A stretch of 6,460 nt of DNA from the NCBI GenBank assembly GCA_023423605.1, contig JAFAFF010000176.1:1-6460 (forward strand), given 5' to 3'. Position 1 is the stretch's first letter. Every line of letters begins with the position of its first letter. Made by a program: the position numbers and the translations under genes. The stretch is from Pseudomonadota bacterium (GTDB taxonomy: Bacteria; Pseudomonadota; Gammaproteobacteria; Xanthomonadales; Xanthomonadaceae). Of this stretch, positions 1 to 5,816 are shown piece by piece. The notes beneath the pieces were generated by a model that had not been told where the DNA came from, did not search any database, and worked only from the letters and a program-made list of their open reading frames with translations.

Positions 1-490
1 GCATGCCGTACTGCCCCGGGTGCAGGCCGTAGCCCCATGCATCATTGCCACGGTTGCGGCCTTCACCGCCGACCTGGCCGTTGTTGTCCAGGTCCAGTCC
101 GCTGGGCACGCCGGTATTGACCGGCGCCAGATAGCGGTAGGCGAAGTGCAGCGGCTCGCCACCACCGGGCTGCGCCACGTCCAGGTAGCGCTGCTGGAAC
201 AGGTCGGCGGCGCGGTGCGCATCGTCGAAATCGAATTCGTTGAGCAGCACCAGGTCCGGCCGCACCTGCTGCAGCACCGCGGCGATCTTGCGCGCGTGCG
301 CGCTGTCGCCTTCCAGTTCGCGGATCAGCCCTCCCGCCTCGTCCGAATACAGCGAGGTGTTGTACGTCGCCAACCGCAACGTGGTTCCGGAAGGTGGCAT
401 CGAGGAGGTCCGTTCGGGCAGTTGCGCGCAGGCACCCAGCAGGGCGATGGCGGCGGCAAGCAGGGGCAGGCGGAAGGTCTGGATTTTCAT
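1..490 (-). CDS. Endonuclease/exonuclease/phosphatase-family lipoprotein (C-terminus outside window)
   Basis: 163 codons are visible, beginning at the ATG at 490; the gene continues past the left edge. Residues 1-21 form a lipoprotein signal: basic start MKIQ, hydrophobic stretch 8-18, and lipobox LLGAC with Cys21 as the predicted acylated residue, so the mature protein should be membrane-anchored and periplasmic. The EEP (DNase I-like) fold starts with LRLATYNTS (38-46). The segment DLVLLNEFDFDD (79-90) carries the family's metal-binding Glu (E85). A conserved-looking Gly/Asn-rich stretch with NNGQVGGEGRNRG follows (136-148). The catalytic His/Asp motifs at the family's C-terminus lie outside the window, so activity and substrate cannot be judged. 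It sits 38 bp downstream of bpt on the same strand, suggesting co-transcription. No strong Shine-Dalgarno site precedes the ATG, but signal peptide and frame support this start. Family call is fairly firm; the specific function is unknown. Confidence 0.85.
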   Translation of the reverse strand, partial: MKIQTFRLPLLAAAIALLGACAQLPERTSSMPPSGTTLRLATYNTSLYSDEAGGLIRELEGDSAHARKIAAVLQQVRPDLVLLNEFDFDDAHRAADLFQQRYLDVAQPGGGEPLHFAYRYLAPVNTGVPSGLDLDNNGQVGGEGRNRGNDAWGYGLHPGQYGM

Positions 491-528
491 GGGCGCTATT
501 GTGCACCCGGTCGAGTGTCAGTGGCTTG

Positions 529-1284
529 TCAGCGACCGGCCCGTTCGCTGTCGAAATCGCTCCAGCGCCGCCCGTCGTAGGCTTCCAGCGGACGGAAGCG
601 GCGCTTGTAATCCATCTTGCGGTGATCGCGGATCCAGTAGCCCAGGTAGACATGGGCCAGGCCCTCGCGTCGTGCCCAGGCAATCTGCTGCAGGATGGCG
701 AAGGTGCCCAGGCCACGGTCGGCGTGGGCGGGGTCGAAAAAGGTGTAGACCGCAGACAGGCCGTTGTCGGTGACGTCGGTGACGGCCACGCCGACCAGCA
801 GGCCGGGGCCACCCTGCGGCGGCGGCAGGCGTATCTCCATGAAGCGGGTATGCGACCAGCTGCCGATCAGGAACTGTTCGAACTCGTGCGGACCGTGGTC
901 GTCCATGCCGCCGTTGGCGTGACGGTGCGCGAGATAGCGGTGGTACAGCTGGAACAGTTCTTCGCGCGCGGTGGCCGCGGTGATGCGCACTTCCAGGTCG
1001 GCGTTGCGCGCGGCACAGCGCCGCTGGCTGCGGCCCGGGACGAAGCGCGCCACGGGAATGCGCACGGCCACGCAGGCATGGCATTGCGCGCAGTGCGGCC
1101 GGTAGACCAGATCGCCGCTGCGGCGGAAGCCCCAGCCCAGCGCCATGGGATACAGCCCGCCCAGCCGGCGGTCGTGCGGGTCCAGCACCAGGTCGCGCGC
1201 GGTGCGGTCCGGCCAGTAACCGCACGGATGTTCGCCGGTCTGGAACAGCCGCAGTTCGTCATCTCGGTTGCCGTGGATCGCCAT
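529..1284 (-). CDS. bpt: Aspartate/glutamate leucyltransferase (Bpt, ATE family)
   Basis: 251 residues, the usual length for bacterial Bpt. The enzyme transfers leucine from Leu-tRNA to proteins bearing N-terminal Asp or Glu, creating N-degrons for ClpS/ClpAP in the cytoplasm. The N-terminal ATE domain (about 15-90) shows [11 protein letters not shown] with Cys21, then [18 protein letters not shown] with Cys65, Cys68 and Cys71, then RSQRRC with Cys90. The C-terminal GNAT-like half (about 103-240) contains [20 protein letters not shown] (165-184) and the typical ending motif [18 protein letters not shown] (213-230). The ATG at 1284 gives the MAIHGN start expected of xanthomonad homologues. The frame stays open upstream, antisense to the EF-hand gene, but nothing there resembles this family. 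It heads a probable two-gene unit with the EEP lipoprotein and diverges from the EF-hand gene. No clear Shine-Dalgarno site is visible. Confidence 0.96.
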   Translation of the reverse strand: MAIHGNRDDELRLFQTGEHPCGYWPDRTARDLVLDPHDRRLGGLYPMALGWGFRRSGDLVYRPHCAQCHACVAVRIPVARFVPGRSQRRCAARNADLEVRITAATAREELFQLYHRYLAHRHANGGMDDHGPHEFEQFLIGSWSHTRFMEIRLPPPQGGPGLLVGVAVTDVTDNGLSAVYTFFDPAHADRGLGTFAILQQIAWARREGLAHVYLGYWIRDHRKMDYKRRFRPLEAYDGRRWSDFDSERAGR

Positions 1285-1312
1285 CTGCACAGGATAGCCC
1301 GTGCATGTCGCA

Positions 1313-1330
1313 GCAGACGCGACTGTCTGC
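1313..1330. other. Short inverted repeat in the bpt / EF-hand divergent gap
   Basis: GCAGAC (1313-1318) and GTCTGC (1325-1330) are perfect 6-bp inverted arms around a 6-nt centre. They lie in the 154-bp gap (1285-1438) that must hold promoters for both divergent genes. It could be a small operator or a leader hairpin of bpt, 29 bp upstream of its start. I see no convincing -35/-10 pair in the rest of the gap. A dyad this short can arise by chance. Confidence 0.3.
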
Positions 1331-1428
1331 CCGATGAACGCGGCCGTCGTCCCGGTCAACCGCCGGCGTGGTCGGGCGTTGTCTGTATCACGAGGGTGAC
1401 GAATGCACCCCGACCTGTCCCGACCATT

Positions 1429-1432
1429 GGAG
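1429..1432 (+). promoter_or_regulatory. Ribosome binding site of the EF-hand gene
   Basis: GGAG lies 6 nt before the ATG at 1439. This spacing is good and supports that start, which also begins the signal peptide. Confidence 0.7.
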
Positions 1433-1438
1433 TGACCC

Positions 1439-2005
1439 ATGAGCCTGCGTACCCCCCTGCTGCTTGCCCTGCTGCTGAGCACCTCCGCCACCGGTGTCGC
1501 CCTGGCGGCCGATGCGCCGCCCGCATCGCAGCGTCCGGTCAAGCTGGATACCAACAACGATGGCTTCATCGACCGCAAGGAAGCCGCCGCTTCGCCACGC
1601 CTGGCCGAGCGTTTCGACCAGCTGGACAGCAACAAGGACGGCAAGCTGTCGCGCGAGGAAATGCCGCGTGGCAAGCATGGCCGTCGCGGCCCGGGCCGTG
1701 GCCATGGCCAGGCCTGGGCGAAGCTGGATGCCAACAAGGACGGCCGCATCAGCCGCGATGAAGCCAAGGCCGACGCGCGTCTGGCCGAACGTTTCGACAG
1801 GCTGGACGTCAACAAGGACGGCTTCCTGGACAAGGCCGACCGCGAGCTGCGCATGAAGCAGCATCGTGATGCCTGGTTCACCGCTGCCGATACCAACAAG
1901 GATGGCCAGTTGAGCAAGGCCGAGTTCGACGCCGCGAAGGGCCCGATACACGGTGCCCGCCACGCGGGCAAGCCGCCGATGGGCGGTCCGCGTCCGGCGC
2001 GTTGA
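1439..2005 (+). CDS. Exported calcium-binding protein with five EF-hands
   Basis: 188 residues. Residues 1-23 are a Sec signal peptide ([23 protein letters not shown]), with cleavage near Ala-Ala-Asp 23-25, so the product should be periplasmic or secreted. Five canonical Ca2+ loops begin at D37, D63, D97, D123 and D151. All follow D-x-N-x-D-G; four end in Glu at position 12 and the fourth ends in Asp134. Loops 1-2 (37-74) and loops 3-4 (97-134) align without gaps at a 60-residue offset and share LAERFD between the paired loops, showing an internal duplication. The linker between them (75-93) is Gly/Arg/His-rich, and the tail after loop 5 is His/Gly/Pro-rich (171-188). No enzymatic domain is present, so a Ca2+ buffering or sensing role is inferred only from the EF-hands. 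It is a single-gene unit converging on the sigma-factor gene. Confidence 0.93.
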   Translation: MSLRTPLLLALLLSTSATGVALAADAPPASQRPVKLDTNNDGFIDRKEAAASPRLAERFDQLDSNKDGKLSREEMPRGKHGRRGPGRGHGQAWAKLDANKDGRISRDEAKADARLAERFDRLDVNKDGFLDKADRELRMKQHRDAWFTAADTNKDGQLSKAEFDAAKGPIHGARHAGKPPMGGPRPAR

Positions 2006-2012
2006 GAATGGC

Positions 2013-2072
2013 GGCCGGCCGGGAATCCCCGGCCGGCCTGGCCTGGCAGAGCCAGGCGCCTGGCCGGCCTAC
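2013..2072. repeat. GC-rich nested palindromes between convergent genes; likely bidirectional terminator / REP-like element
   Basis: The 63-bp gap between the convergent EF-hand and sigma genes is almost entirely foldable. GGCCGGCCGGG (2013-2023) pairs with CCCGGCCGGCC (2028-2038) around a 4-nt loop. GCCTGGC (2041-2047) pairs with GCCAGGC (2051-2057) around AGA, the same loop as in the SMAG hairpins. The self-complementary GGCCGGCC occurs three times (2013, 2031, 2062), allowing alternative larger folds. The right end reads CTAC (2069-2072), i.e. GTAG on the minus strand, and supplies the TAG stop of the sigma gene. No T-tract follows on either side, so a classical intrinsic terminator is not certain. 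A divergent SMAG/REP relative is the alternative reading. Confidence 0.65.
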
Positions 2073-3289
2073 AGTGCGCCGTGCTTTGAGAGTATCCAGG
2101 CCACCGTGCCGACCACCAACAGCAGCGATGCGATCACGGCCGTGCGTCCGTAGAGCATTTCATAGGTCCAGTTCCTGCCGTGGCGCCCGCGGCGTTGCGC
2201 ATCGCGCGCCACCAGGGGGGTCATGATCCGCTGCAATGGCACCAGGATCTGCCAGCAGATCACCGCCATGCCGATCGCCAGCGCGGCCAGCTCGAACACC
2301 GTGGGCAGCGACAGCAGGGACATCAGCAACACCGTGATGCATACCACCAGTGCGCTGAAGGTATTGAGGTGCACGAAACGGCGGATGCGCGCGCGCTCGT
2401 CGTGGGTTTCCGCGAATGACATCAGGTAGCGTCCGCCCAGGTAGCAGGCGGCGGTACCGACCACCACCGCCATGCCGATGGCTCCCCAGCTGATCTTGCC
2501 CGCCACGGCCGGCAACTGGCCCGCGGCGGCGGCCAATGAACCGAGCGCGGTTCCCGATCCGGCGCTGGCACCGCCCAGCCCCAGCTTGGTGCCGCCAACC
2601 CCGACCGTGGTGCCGAGCACGATGGCCGCACTGGCGCTGCCGGGCGCCACCACCATCAGCAGGGACACCACGGTGGTGGCGAAAGCGGCACTGGGCGCGG
2701 TGCTGCGCGCGAACTCGCCGAAGCGCTGCAACATGCCGTCGCGGACCAGGCCGCGTGCACGCGAAAGGCGCTTGCGCACTGCCGCATCGCTGAGCCCGAG
2801 CAATCCTGCCACCTGCTGCGACCGCTGCCCCTCGCGGTAGTACAGCAACAGCACTTCACGGCTGTCCTCGGGCAGGGCGGAGATGATGTCTTCGGCCGCC
2901 ACCTCTTCTTCCAGGCGCAGCAGGCGGTCGGCGGCATCGGGTGCTGGATCGGCGGCCATGCTGATGGCCAGGTCCGCTGCGTCCCCGGACAACGGCCGAC
3001 CGCGCTGCATGCGCAGCCAGTCGCGGGCAAGGTTGCGGGTGATCTGCCGCAGCCACGGCATGAAGCTGCTCGGATTACGCAACTGGTGCAGCTGCTGCCA
3101 TCCGCGCACGAACGCTTCCTGCGCGATGTCCTCGCTGGCATGGCGATCACGGGTGATGGCCAGCGCGATGGCGGTGATGGTGTTCTGGCAGGCCAGCACG
3201 ATGCGCCCATAGGCATGCTGGCAACCGCCGGCGGCGGCGGGCAGTTCGCGGTGCAGGGTTTCGTCGATGGGTGCGGCGACAACGGACAT
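2069..3289 (-). CDS. ECF-like sigma-70 factor fused to a multi-span membrane domain
   Basis: 406 residues, about twice the length of a plain ECF sigma factor. The sigma-2 region (about 30-95) includes [17 protein letters not shown] (51-67) and the [18 protein letters not shown] segment (76-93). Sigma-4 (about 133-185) includes [18 protein letters not shown] and the helix-turn-helix [20 protein letters not shown] (160-179). The remainder is hydrophobic: probable membrane spans at about 203-228, 267-288, 309-329, 332-352 and 381-400. A Gly/Ala-rich stretch lies between the first two (229-265). Basic loops at 298-304 and 362-372 fit a cytoplasmic N-terminus by the positive-inside rule. The ATG at 3289 is preferred over the one at 3319 because AGGAGG lies 6 nt upstream and a promoter-like motif overlaps the alternative start. 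No separate anti-sigma gene is adjacent, so the membrane part may tether or restrain the sigma domains (inference). Regulon unknown. Confidence 0.88.
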   Translation of the reverse strand: MSVVAAPIDETLHRELPAAAGGCQHAYGRIVLACQNTITAIALAITRDRHASEDIAQEAFVRGWQQLHQLRNPSSFMPWLRQITRNLARDWLRMQRGRPLSGDAADLAISMAADPAPDAADRLLRLEEEVAAEDIISALPEDSREVLLLYYREGQRSQQVAGLLGLSDAAVRKRLSRARGLVRDGMLQRFGEFARSTAPSAAFATTVVSLLMVVAPGSASAAIVLGTTVGVGGTKLGLGGASAGSGTALGSLAAAAGQLPAVAGKISWGAIGMAVVVGTAACYLGGRYLMSFAETHDERARIRRFVHLNTFSALVVCITVLLMSLLSLPTVFELAALAIGMAVICWQILVPLQRIMTPLVARDAQRRGRHGRNWTYEMLYGRTAVIASLLLVVGTVAWILSKHGAL

Positions 3290-3295
3290 GGGCGG

Positions 3296-3301
3296 CCTCC
3301 T
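3296..3301 (-). promoter_or_regulatory. Strong ribosome binding site deciding the sigma-factor start
   Basis: On the minus strand AGGAGG is followed by 6 nt and the ATG at 3289. A full-consensus site at this distance argues for this start and against the in-frame ATG ten codons upstream. Confidence 0.8.
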
Positions 3302-3319
3302 GTCGGGATTGTGTTCCAT

Positions 3320-3345
3320 GACGGAGCCGTCCGGCGAATGTGACC
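3320..3345 (-). promoter_or_regulatory. Candidate ECF-type promoter of the sigma-factor gene
   Basis: Reading the minus strand, GGTCACA (3345-3339) is followed by 15 nt and CGTC (3323-3320). CGTC is a common ECF -10 core, and the pair resembles the published ECF41-type pattern (TGTCACA, about 16 nt, CGTC). The -10 core ends 30 nt before the ATG at 3289, leaving a short leader that carries the AGGAGG site. This placement suits a self-regulated sigma gene. It is a visual match only; no transcription start is known, and the sigma factor itself lacks the SnoaL-like extension of ECF41. Confidence 0.4.
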
Positions 3346-3387
3346 GGATTCAATGGGGTGACGTTGGCCGGCCATCCGGTGGTACAC

Positions 3388-3411
3388 CAGCCGGGCAGAG
3401 CCCGGCTCTAC
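3388..3411 (-). repeat. SMAG-type REP hairpin (single unit)
   Basis: On the minus strand the unit begins GTAG (3411-3408), followed by the perfect stem-loop AGCCGGGC-TCT-GCCCGGCT (3407-3389). This matches the left hairpins of the clusters near 4870-4984 and 6242-6360. It lies 4 nt after the TGA of the DUF2007-type gene. The element type is known from Stenotrophomonas genomes as GTAG-tipped REP repeats moved by RAYT transposases. No RAYT gene is in this window. Confidence 0.85.
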
Positions 3412-3415
3412 CTGC

Positions 3416-3898
3416 TCATTCGGCTGGCTGGACGCGCACGCGTACTTCTTCTTCCTGCGCCGGTGCTGGCGCGGGTGCCGGTGCCGGTGCGGACGTGCCG
3501 GGTTGCTGGGCGCTGCGATGTCCCAGTGCGATGAACAGCGCCACGGCAGCAATCACCACCAGCAGCGCGATGCGGATCCGCCATGCCCATCCGCGCCCGG
3601 ACGCCGGCGCTGCGGTATCGCGGAACGCGAATTCGGCGGTGGGATGGTCGCGGCGGGTGGTGTCGAGCAGGCGCGCATCGCGCAGGATGTCGCGTGCACG
3701 TGGCTGGTCATCGGCGCGCACTACCCAGACGGTGGGAAACCGTTGCCCCTTGCCTTCGTCGAGATAGCTGAACTGCCCGCTGCGGCGGCTGTGGTACGTG
3801 CGGCCATCGGTCACCCGCACTTCGATGTCATGGCTGCGCAGCAGTTCGGCCACGCCCTCCACGGTTTCCACGCGCTGGCTGCTGAAGATCTGCCTCAT
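3416..3898 (-). CDS. DUF2007-type 'pathogenicity-like' single-pass membrane protein
   Basis: 160 residues. The N-terminal part (about 1-75), MRQIFSSQRVETVEGVAELL onward, has the look of DUF2007 (putative prokaryotic signal-transducing) proteins: a short start, a segment on an alternative 'left/right' form of a ligand-binding strand (DIEVRVTDGRTYH, 24-36), and TVWVVRADDQPRARDIL (56-72). A single membrane helix spans about 107-126 (WRIRIALLVVIAAVALFIAL). Basic residues before it suggest the N-terminal domain is cytoplasmic. A Pro-Ala repeat (138-147) and an acidic, then Val/Arg, tail follow (148-160), probably periplasmic. Xanthomonad relatives are annotated 'pathogenicity-like'; no biochemical role is established that I can state. 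It begins 10 bp after the tesB stop, and its purine-rich ribosome site GAGGGCGGG overlaps that TGA, so translation is probably coupled to tesB. Confidence 0.8.
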   Translation of the reverse strand: MRQIFSSQRVETVEGVAELLRSHDIEVRVTDGRTYHSRRSGQFSYLDEGKGQRFPTVWVVRADDQPRARDILRDARLLDTTRRDHPTAEFAFRDTAAPASGRGWAWRIRIALLVVIAAVALFIALGHRSAQQPGTSAPAPAPAPAPAQEEEVRVRVQPAE

Positions 3899-3908
3899 CG
3901 TCCCGCCC

Positions 3909-4817
3909 TCAGTCCTTCGCCGGTACGGCGGCGGCCGCGGTACTGTCCGGCACCACGCGGATCAGGCCTTCCTGCGCGGTGCTGGCCACCAGCCGGCCAT
4001 GGCGGTCGAAGAACTGGCCGCGCGCCAGGCCTCGCGAATCCTGGGCGCTGGGGCTGTCCAGGGAATACAGCAGCCAGTCGTCGGCGCGGAACGGGCGATG
4101 GAACCAGATTGCGTGGTCCAGCGAGGCCATCTGCACGTGCGGATGGTAGTAGCTGATGCCGTGCGGGAACGTGGCCGTGCCCAGCAGGTGGAAATCGGAG
4201 GCGTAGGCGAGCAGGGCCTGGTGCAGCTCCGGCGCATCGCCCACCGGTTCGGTCAGGCGGAACCAGACCTGGTGATAGGGCGGGCGCTTGGGCGGATTGA
4301 GCTCGTCGCGCGGATAGACATGCCGGAATTCGAACGGGCCACCGCGCGACAGCCAGCGCTGTACCTTGATCGGCAGGCGGTCGAGCACGTCCTGCGGCAG
4401 CGGCCGGTTCGGTTCGATGTCTTCCGGCTGCGGAACTTCCGGCATCTTGTGCTGGTGTTCTGCGCCGCTTTCTTCCTGCTGGAAGGAGGCCGCGCAGAAG
4501 AAGATCACCTTGCCATGCTGGATGGCGGTGACCCGGCGCACGGAGAAGCTGCCGCCGTCGCGGGTACGGTCCACGTCGTACACGATGGGATGGTCGATGT
4601 TGCCGGCACGCAGGAAGTAGGCATGCAGCGAATGCACGTGGCGACCGTTGTCCACCGTTGCCTGCGCCGCGGCCAGCGCCTGTCCCAGCACCTGGCCGCC
4701 GAACACGTACTTGGTGCCGATATCGCGGCTCTGGCCGCGGAACAGGTTGTCCTCGAGGCGTTCCAGGCTGAGCAGGTCGATCAGTTCGGAGACGACGGGT
4801 TCGTGCGTGTCGTTCAA
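3909..4817 (-). CDS. tesB: Acyl-CoA thioesterase II (TesB)
   Basis: 302 residues (E. coli TesB is 286), with two hotdog domains. It hydrolyses medium- and long-chain acyl-CoA to free fatty acid and CoA in the cytoplasm. N-terminal hotdog motifs include YVFGGQVLGQALAAA (37-51), VHSLHAYFLRAG (61-72) and GGSFSVRRVTAIQHG (88-102). The C-terminal hotdog has the expected catalytic set by alignment to E. coli Asp204/Thr228/Gln278: Asp208 (YASDFHLLGT), Ser232 (ASLDHAIWFHRPF) and Gln282 (VASTAQEGLIR). Ser in the Thr position is a conservative change. The start is a TTG at 4817: an in-frame TAA lies 10 codons upstream and there is no ATG or GTG giving a full-length N-terminus. Only a weak GGA precedes it. 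A TATAAT box lies 29 nt upstream. It leads a two-gene unit with the DUF2007-type gene. The Ala-rich tail (293-302) is dispensable-looking. Confidence 0.95.
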   Translation of the reverse strand: MNDTHEPVVSELIDLLSLERLEDNLFRGQSRDIGTKYVFGGQVLGQALAAAQATVDNGRHVHSLHAYFLRAGNIDHPIVYDVDRTRDGGSFSVRRVTAIQHGKVIFFCAASFQQEESGAEHQHKMPEVPQPEDIEPNRPLPQDVLDRLPIKVQRWLSRGGPFEFRHVYPRDELNPPKRPPYHQVWFRLTEPVGDAPELHQALLAYASDFHLLGTATFPHGISYYHPHVQMASLDHAIWFHRPFRADDWLLYSLDSPSAQDSRGLARGQFFDRHGRLVASTAQEGLIRVVPDSTAAAAVPAKD

Positions 4818-4846
4818 GGGGCGGTCCGGTATTGGATCAGGCGCCG

Positions 4847-4852
4847 ATTATA
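4847..4852 (-). promoter_or_regulatory. Candidate -10 box of tesB
   Basis: A perfect TATAAT on the minus strand ends 29 nt before the TTG start of tesB, a rare AT-rich hexamer in otherwise GC-rich DNA. No TTGACA-like -35 occurs at 16-18 nt upstream; that position falls on the GTAG tip of the adjacent SMAG repeat (4869-4875). Confidence 0.5.
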
Positions 4853-4972
4853 GCGGGCCAGACACCAGGTAGAGCCGGGCTCTGCCCGGCTGAAACCGTA
4901 TCGCGCAGCGGGGCAGACATCAGGTAGAGCCTGGCTCTGCCCGGCTGAAACCATGTCGCGCAGCGGGGCAGA
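4852..4972. repeat. 55-bp imperfect tandem repeat built from SMAG sequence
   Basis: Unit 1 (4852-4906) and unit 2 (4907-4961) align without gaps with 5 mismatches by my count. A third partial unit continues 11 nt to 4972. Each unit runs from an AGCGGG-type right-arm half, through AGACAYCAG, into GTAG and a left SMAG hairpin with its 13-nt linker. The first two right arms are broken; only the third (4961-4984) is a complete hairpin. Confidence 0.8.
4869..4917 (+). repeat. SMAG dimer, right arm truncated
   Basis: GTAG (4869-4872) and the stem AGCCGGGC-TCT-GCCCGGCT (4873-4891) form an intact left hairpin. The linker AAACCGTATCGCG (4893-4905) follows, then only the first part of the right hairpin, CAGCGGGGCAGA (4906-4917). 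The sequence then breaks into CATCAG and the next copy. Confidence 0.8.
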
Positions 4973-4984
4973 GCCCCGCTCTAC
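4924..4984 (+). repeat. SMAG dimer, complete
   Basis: GTAG (4924-4927), left stem AGCCTGGC-TCT-GCCCGGCT (4928-4946, one mismatch), linker AAACCATGTCGCG (4948-4960), and right stem AGCGGGGC-AGA-GCCCCGCT (4962-4980) closing with CTAC (4981-4984). The GTAG/CTAC tips face outward, the usual inverted REP-pair arrangement. It lies downstream of the crotonase gene and upstream of tesB. Confidence 0.88.
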
Positions 4985-4993
4985 GGTGCGGTT

Positions 4994-5005
4994 TGCCGGC
5001 CGGCA
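4994..5005. repeat. 12-bp perfect palindrome after the crotonase stop codon
   Basis: TGCCGGCCGGCA is self-complementary and directly abuts the minus-strand TGA (5008-5006). It resembles the core GGCCGGCC of the palindromes at 2013-2072 and may be a degenerate REP half or contribute to termination. Confidence 0.45.
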
Positions 5006-5782
5006 TCACCTGCGCAGGCGGGCGACCAGGGCGTGCAGCGCCTGTTGCGCATCCGGGGCATACCAGGCCTCGACGAAACGATCCAGGCGGATGAGGTCCG
5101 GGTGCAGTGCTTCATGCAGGTCCGCACGGGCGATGGCGCGGGTCATCAGCATCGGCTGGCGTGGCATCTTCAGCAGATCCTGCAGCCATGCAACCGCGCG
5201 CGCCACCACCAGCTCGCCATCGGCCAGTTCGTCCACCAGGCCGATCTGCAGGGCCTGTTCGGCCGGCACCATGGCGGCGGTGGCCAGCAGGGTGCCGGCG
5301 CGATGGGGGCCGACCACGCGGCGCAGCAGGCGCTGGATGCCCTCCGGCGCCACCAGTCCCACCTGCACTTCATTCAGGCCGATGGCGAATGGCTGGGCCG
5401 GATCGATGCTGCGCGCCATCACCCGGTAATCGCAGCACAGCGCCAGCACGCAGCCGCCGGCCGGGGCGTGACCGGTAAGCGCGGCGACCACCGGGATGCG
5501 GCTTTCGGCGATGGTGCGTACGGCGCCGAAAAAGGCATTCCAGCTGTCCAGCAGCGCATGCTGGTCGTCGCCATGGGAAAGCAGGTGCGGTACATCCATG
5601 CCGCCGGTGAATATCCGTTCGCTGCCGGACAGCACCAGGCCGTGCACATCTTCGGCCATGGCCTGGTCGACGGCGTGGATGAGCTGGCGGCAGAGATCGG
5701 TGTCCAGCGCGTTGACCGGCGGACGGGCAAGGCGCAGTTCGCGGATCGGGCCATGGTTGAACACCTGGATGAGCGTGGTCAT
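5006..5782 (-). CDS. Crotonase-superfamily protein, delta3-delta2-enoyl-CoA isomerase (ECI1)-like
   Basis: 258 residues, crotonase fold throughout. Oxyanion-hole regions are SGSERIFTGGMDVPHLL (52-68) and ALTGHAPAGGCVLALCCDYR (101-120). In hydratases a catalytic Glu follows GGGC; here that position is Val112. The second Glu is kept as Glu138 in IGLNEVQVGLVAPEGIQRLL (134-153). GHxPAGGC-VALxCDYR followed by IGLNExxxGxxAP is the pattern I recall from mitochondrial delta3-delta2-enoyl-CoA isomerase, which uses only that Glu. The likely role is therefore shifting cis/trans-3-enoyl-CoA to trans-2-enoyl-CoA in beta-oxidation of unsaturated fatty acids, and not hydration. The ATG at 5782 is preferred; an in-frame TTG 15 codons upstream would overlap the divergent copper-chaperone start. 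Only a weak purine run (AAGAG) precedes the ATG. A general 'enoyl-CoA hydratase/isomerase' label is the safe fallback. Confidence 0.88.
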   Translation of the reverse strand: MTTLIQVFNHGPIRELRLARPPVNALDTDLCRQLIHAVDQAMAEDVHGLVLSGSERIFTGGMDVPHLLSHGDDQHALLDSWNAFFGAVRTIAESRIPVVAALTGHAPAGGCVLALCCDYRVMARSIDPAQPFAIGLNEVQVGLVAPEGIQRLLRRVVGPHRAGTLLATAAMVPAEQALQIGLVDELADGELVVARAVAWLQDLLKMPRQPMLMTRAIARADLHEALHPDLIRLDRFVEAWYAPDAQQALHALVARLRR

Positions 5783-5816
5783 GCTGCGGTCTCTTGCGGG
5801 CAGGGAACGTGGAGCG

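Noticed and set aside
394..1761. A 455-codon open frame on the plus strand across bpt and into the EF-hand gene
   Set aside because: It runs antisense to bpt, is Arg/Ala/Gly-rich with no recognisable domain, and is typical of spurious open frames in high-GC DNA. bpt is strongly supported by family motifs.
1285..1971. Upstream extension of the bpt frame, antisense to the EF-hand gene
   Set aside because: The added 229 residues are Ser/Arg/Ala-rich and unlike ATE-family proteins. The ATG at 1284 gives the normal family length.
3290..3319. Ten-codon N-terminal extension of the sigma factor (ATG at 3319)
   Set aside because: The ATG at 3289 has a perfect AGGAGG site, and the extension overlaps the promoter-proximal leader.
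3798..4853. A 351-codon plus-strand open frame opposite tesB
   Set aside because: It is the antisense shadow of tesB, which has a full catalytic set and both hotdog domains.
4869..4984. CRISPR-like array
   Set aside because: The repeats are themselves hairpin dimers with GTAG/CTAC tips, there are no unique spacers of even length, and no cas genes are nearby. SMAG/REP explains them.
5006..5782. RpfF-type DSF synthase (a crotonase made by Stenotrophomonas)
   Set aside because: The protein is shorter than RpfF, has the ECI1-like LNE motif with the first catalytic Glu missing, and lacks neighbouring rpf genes.
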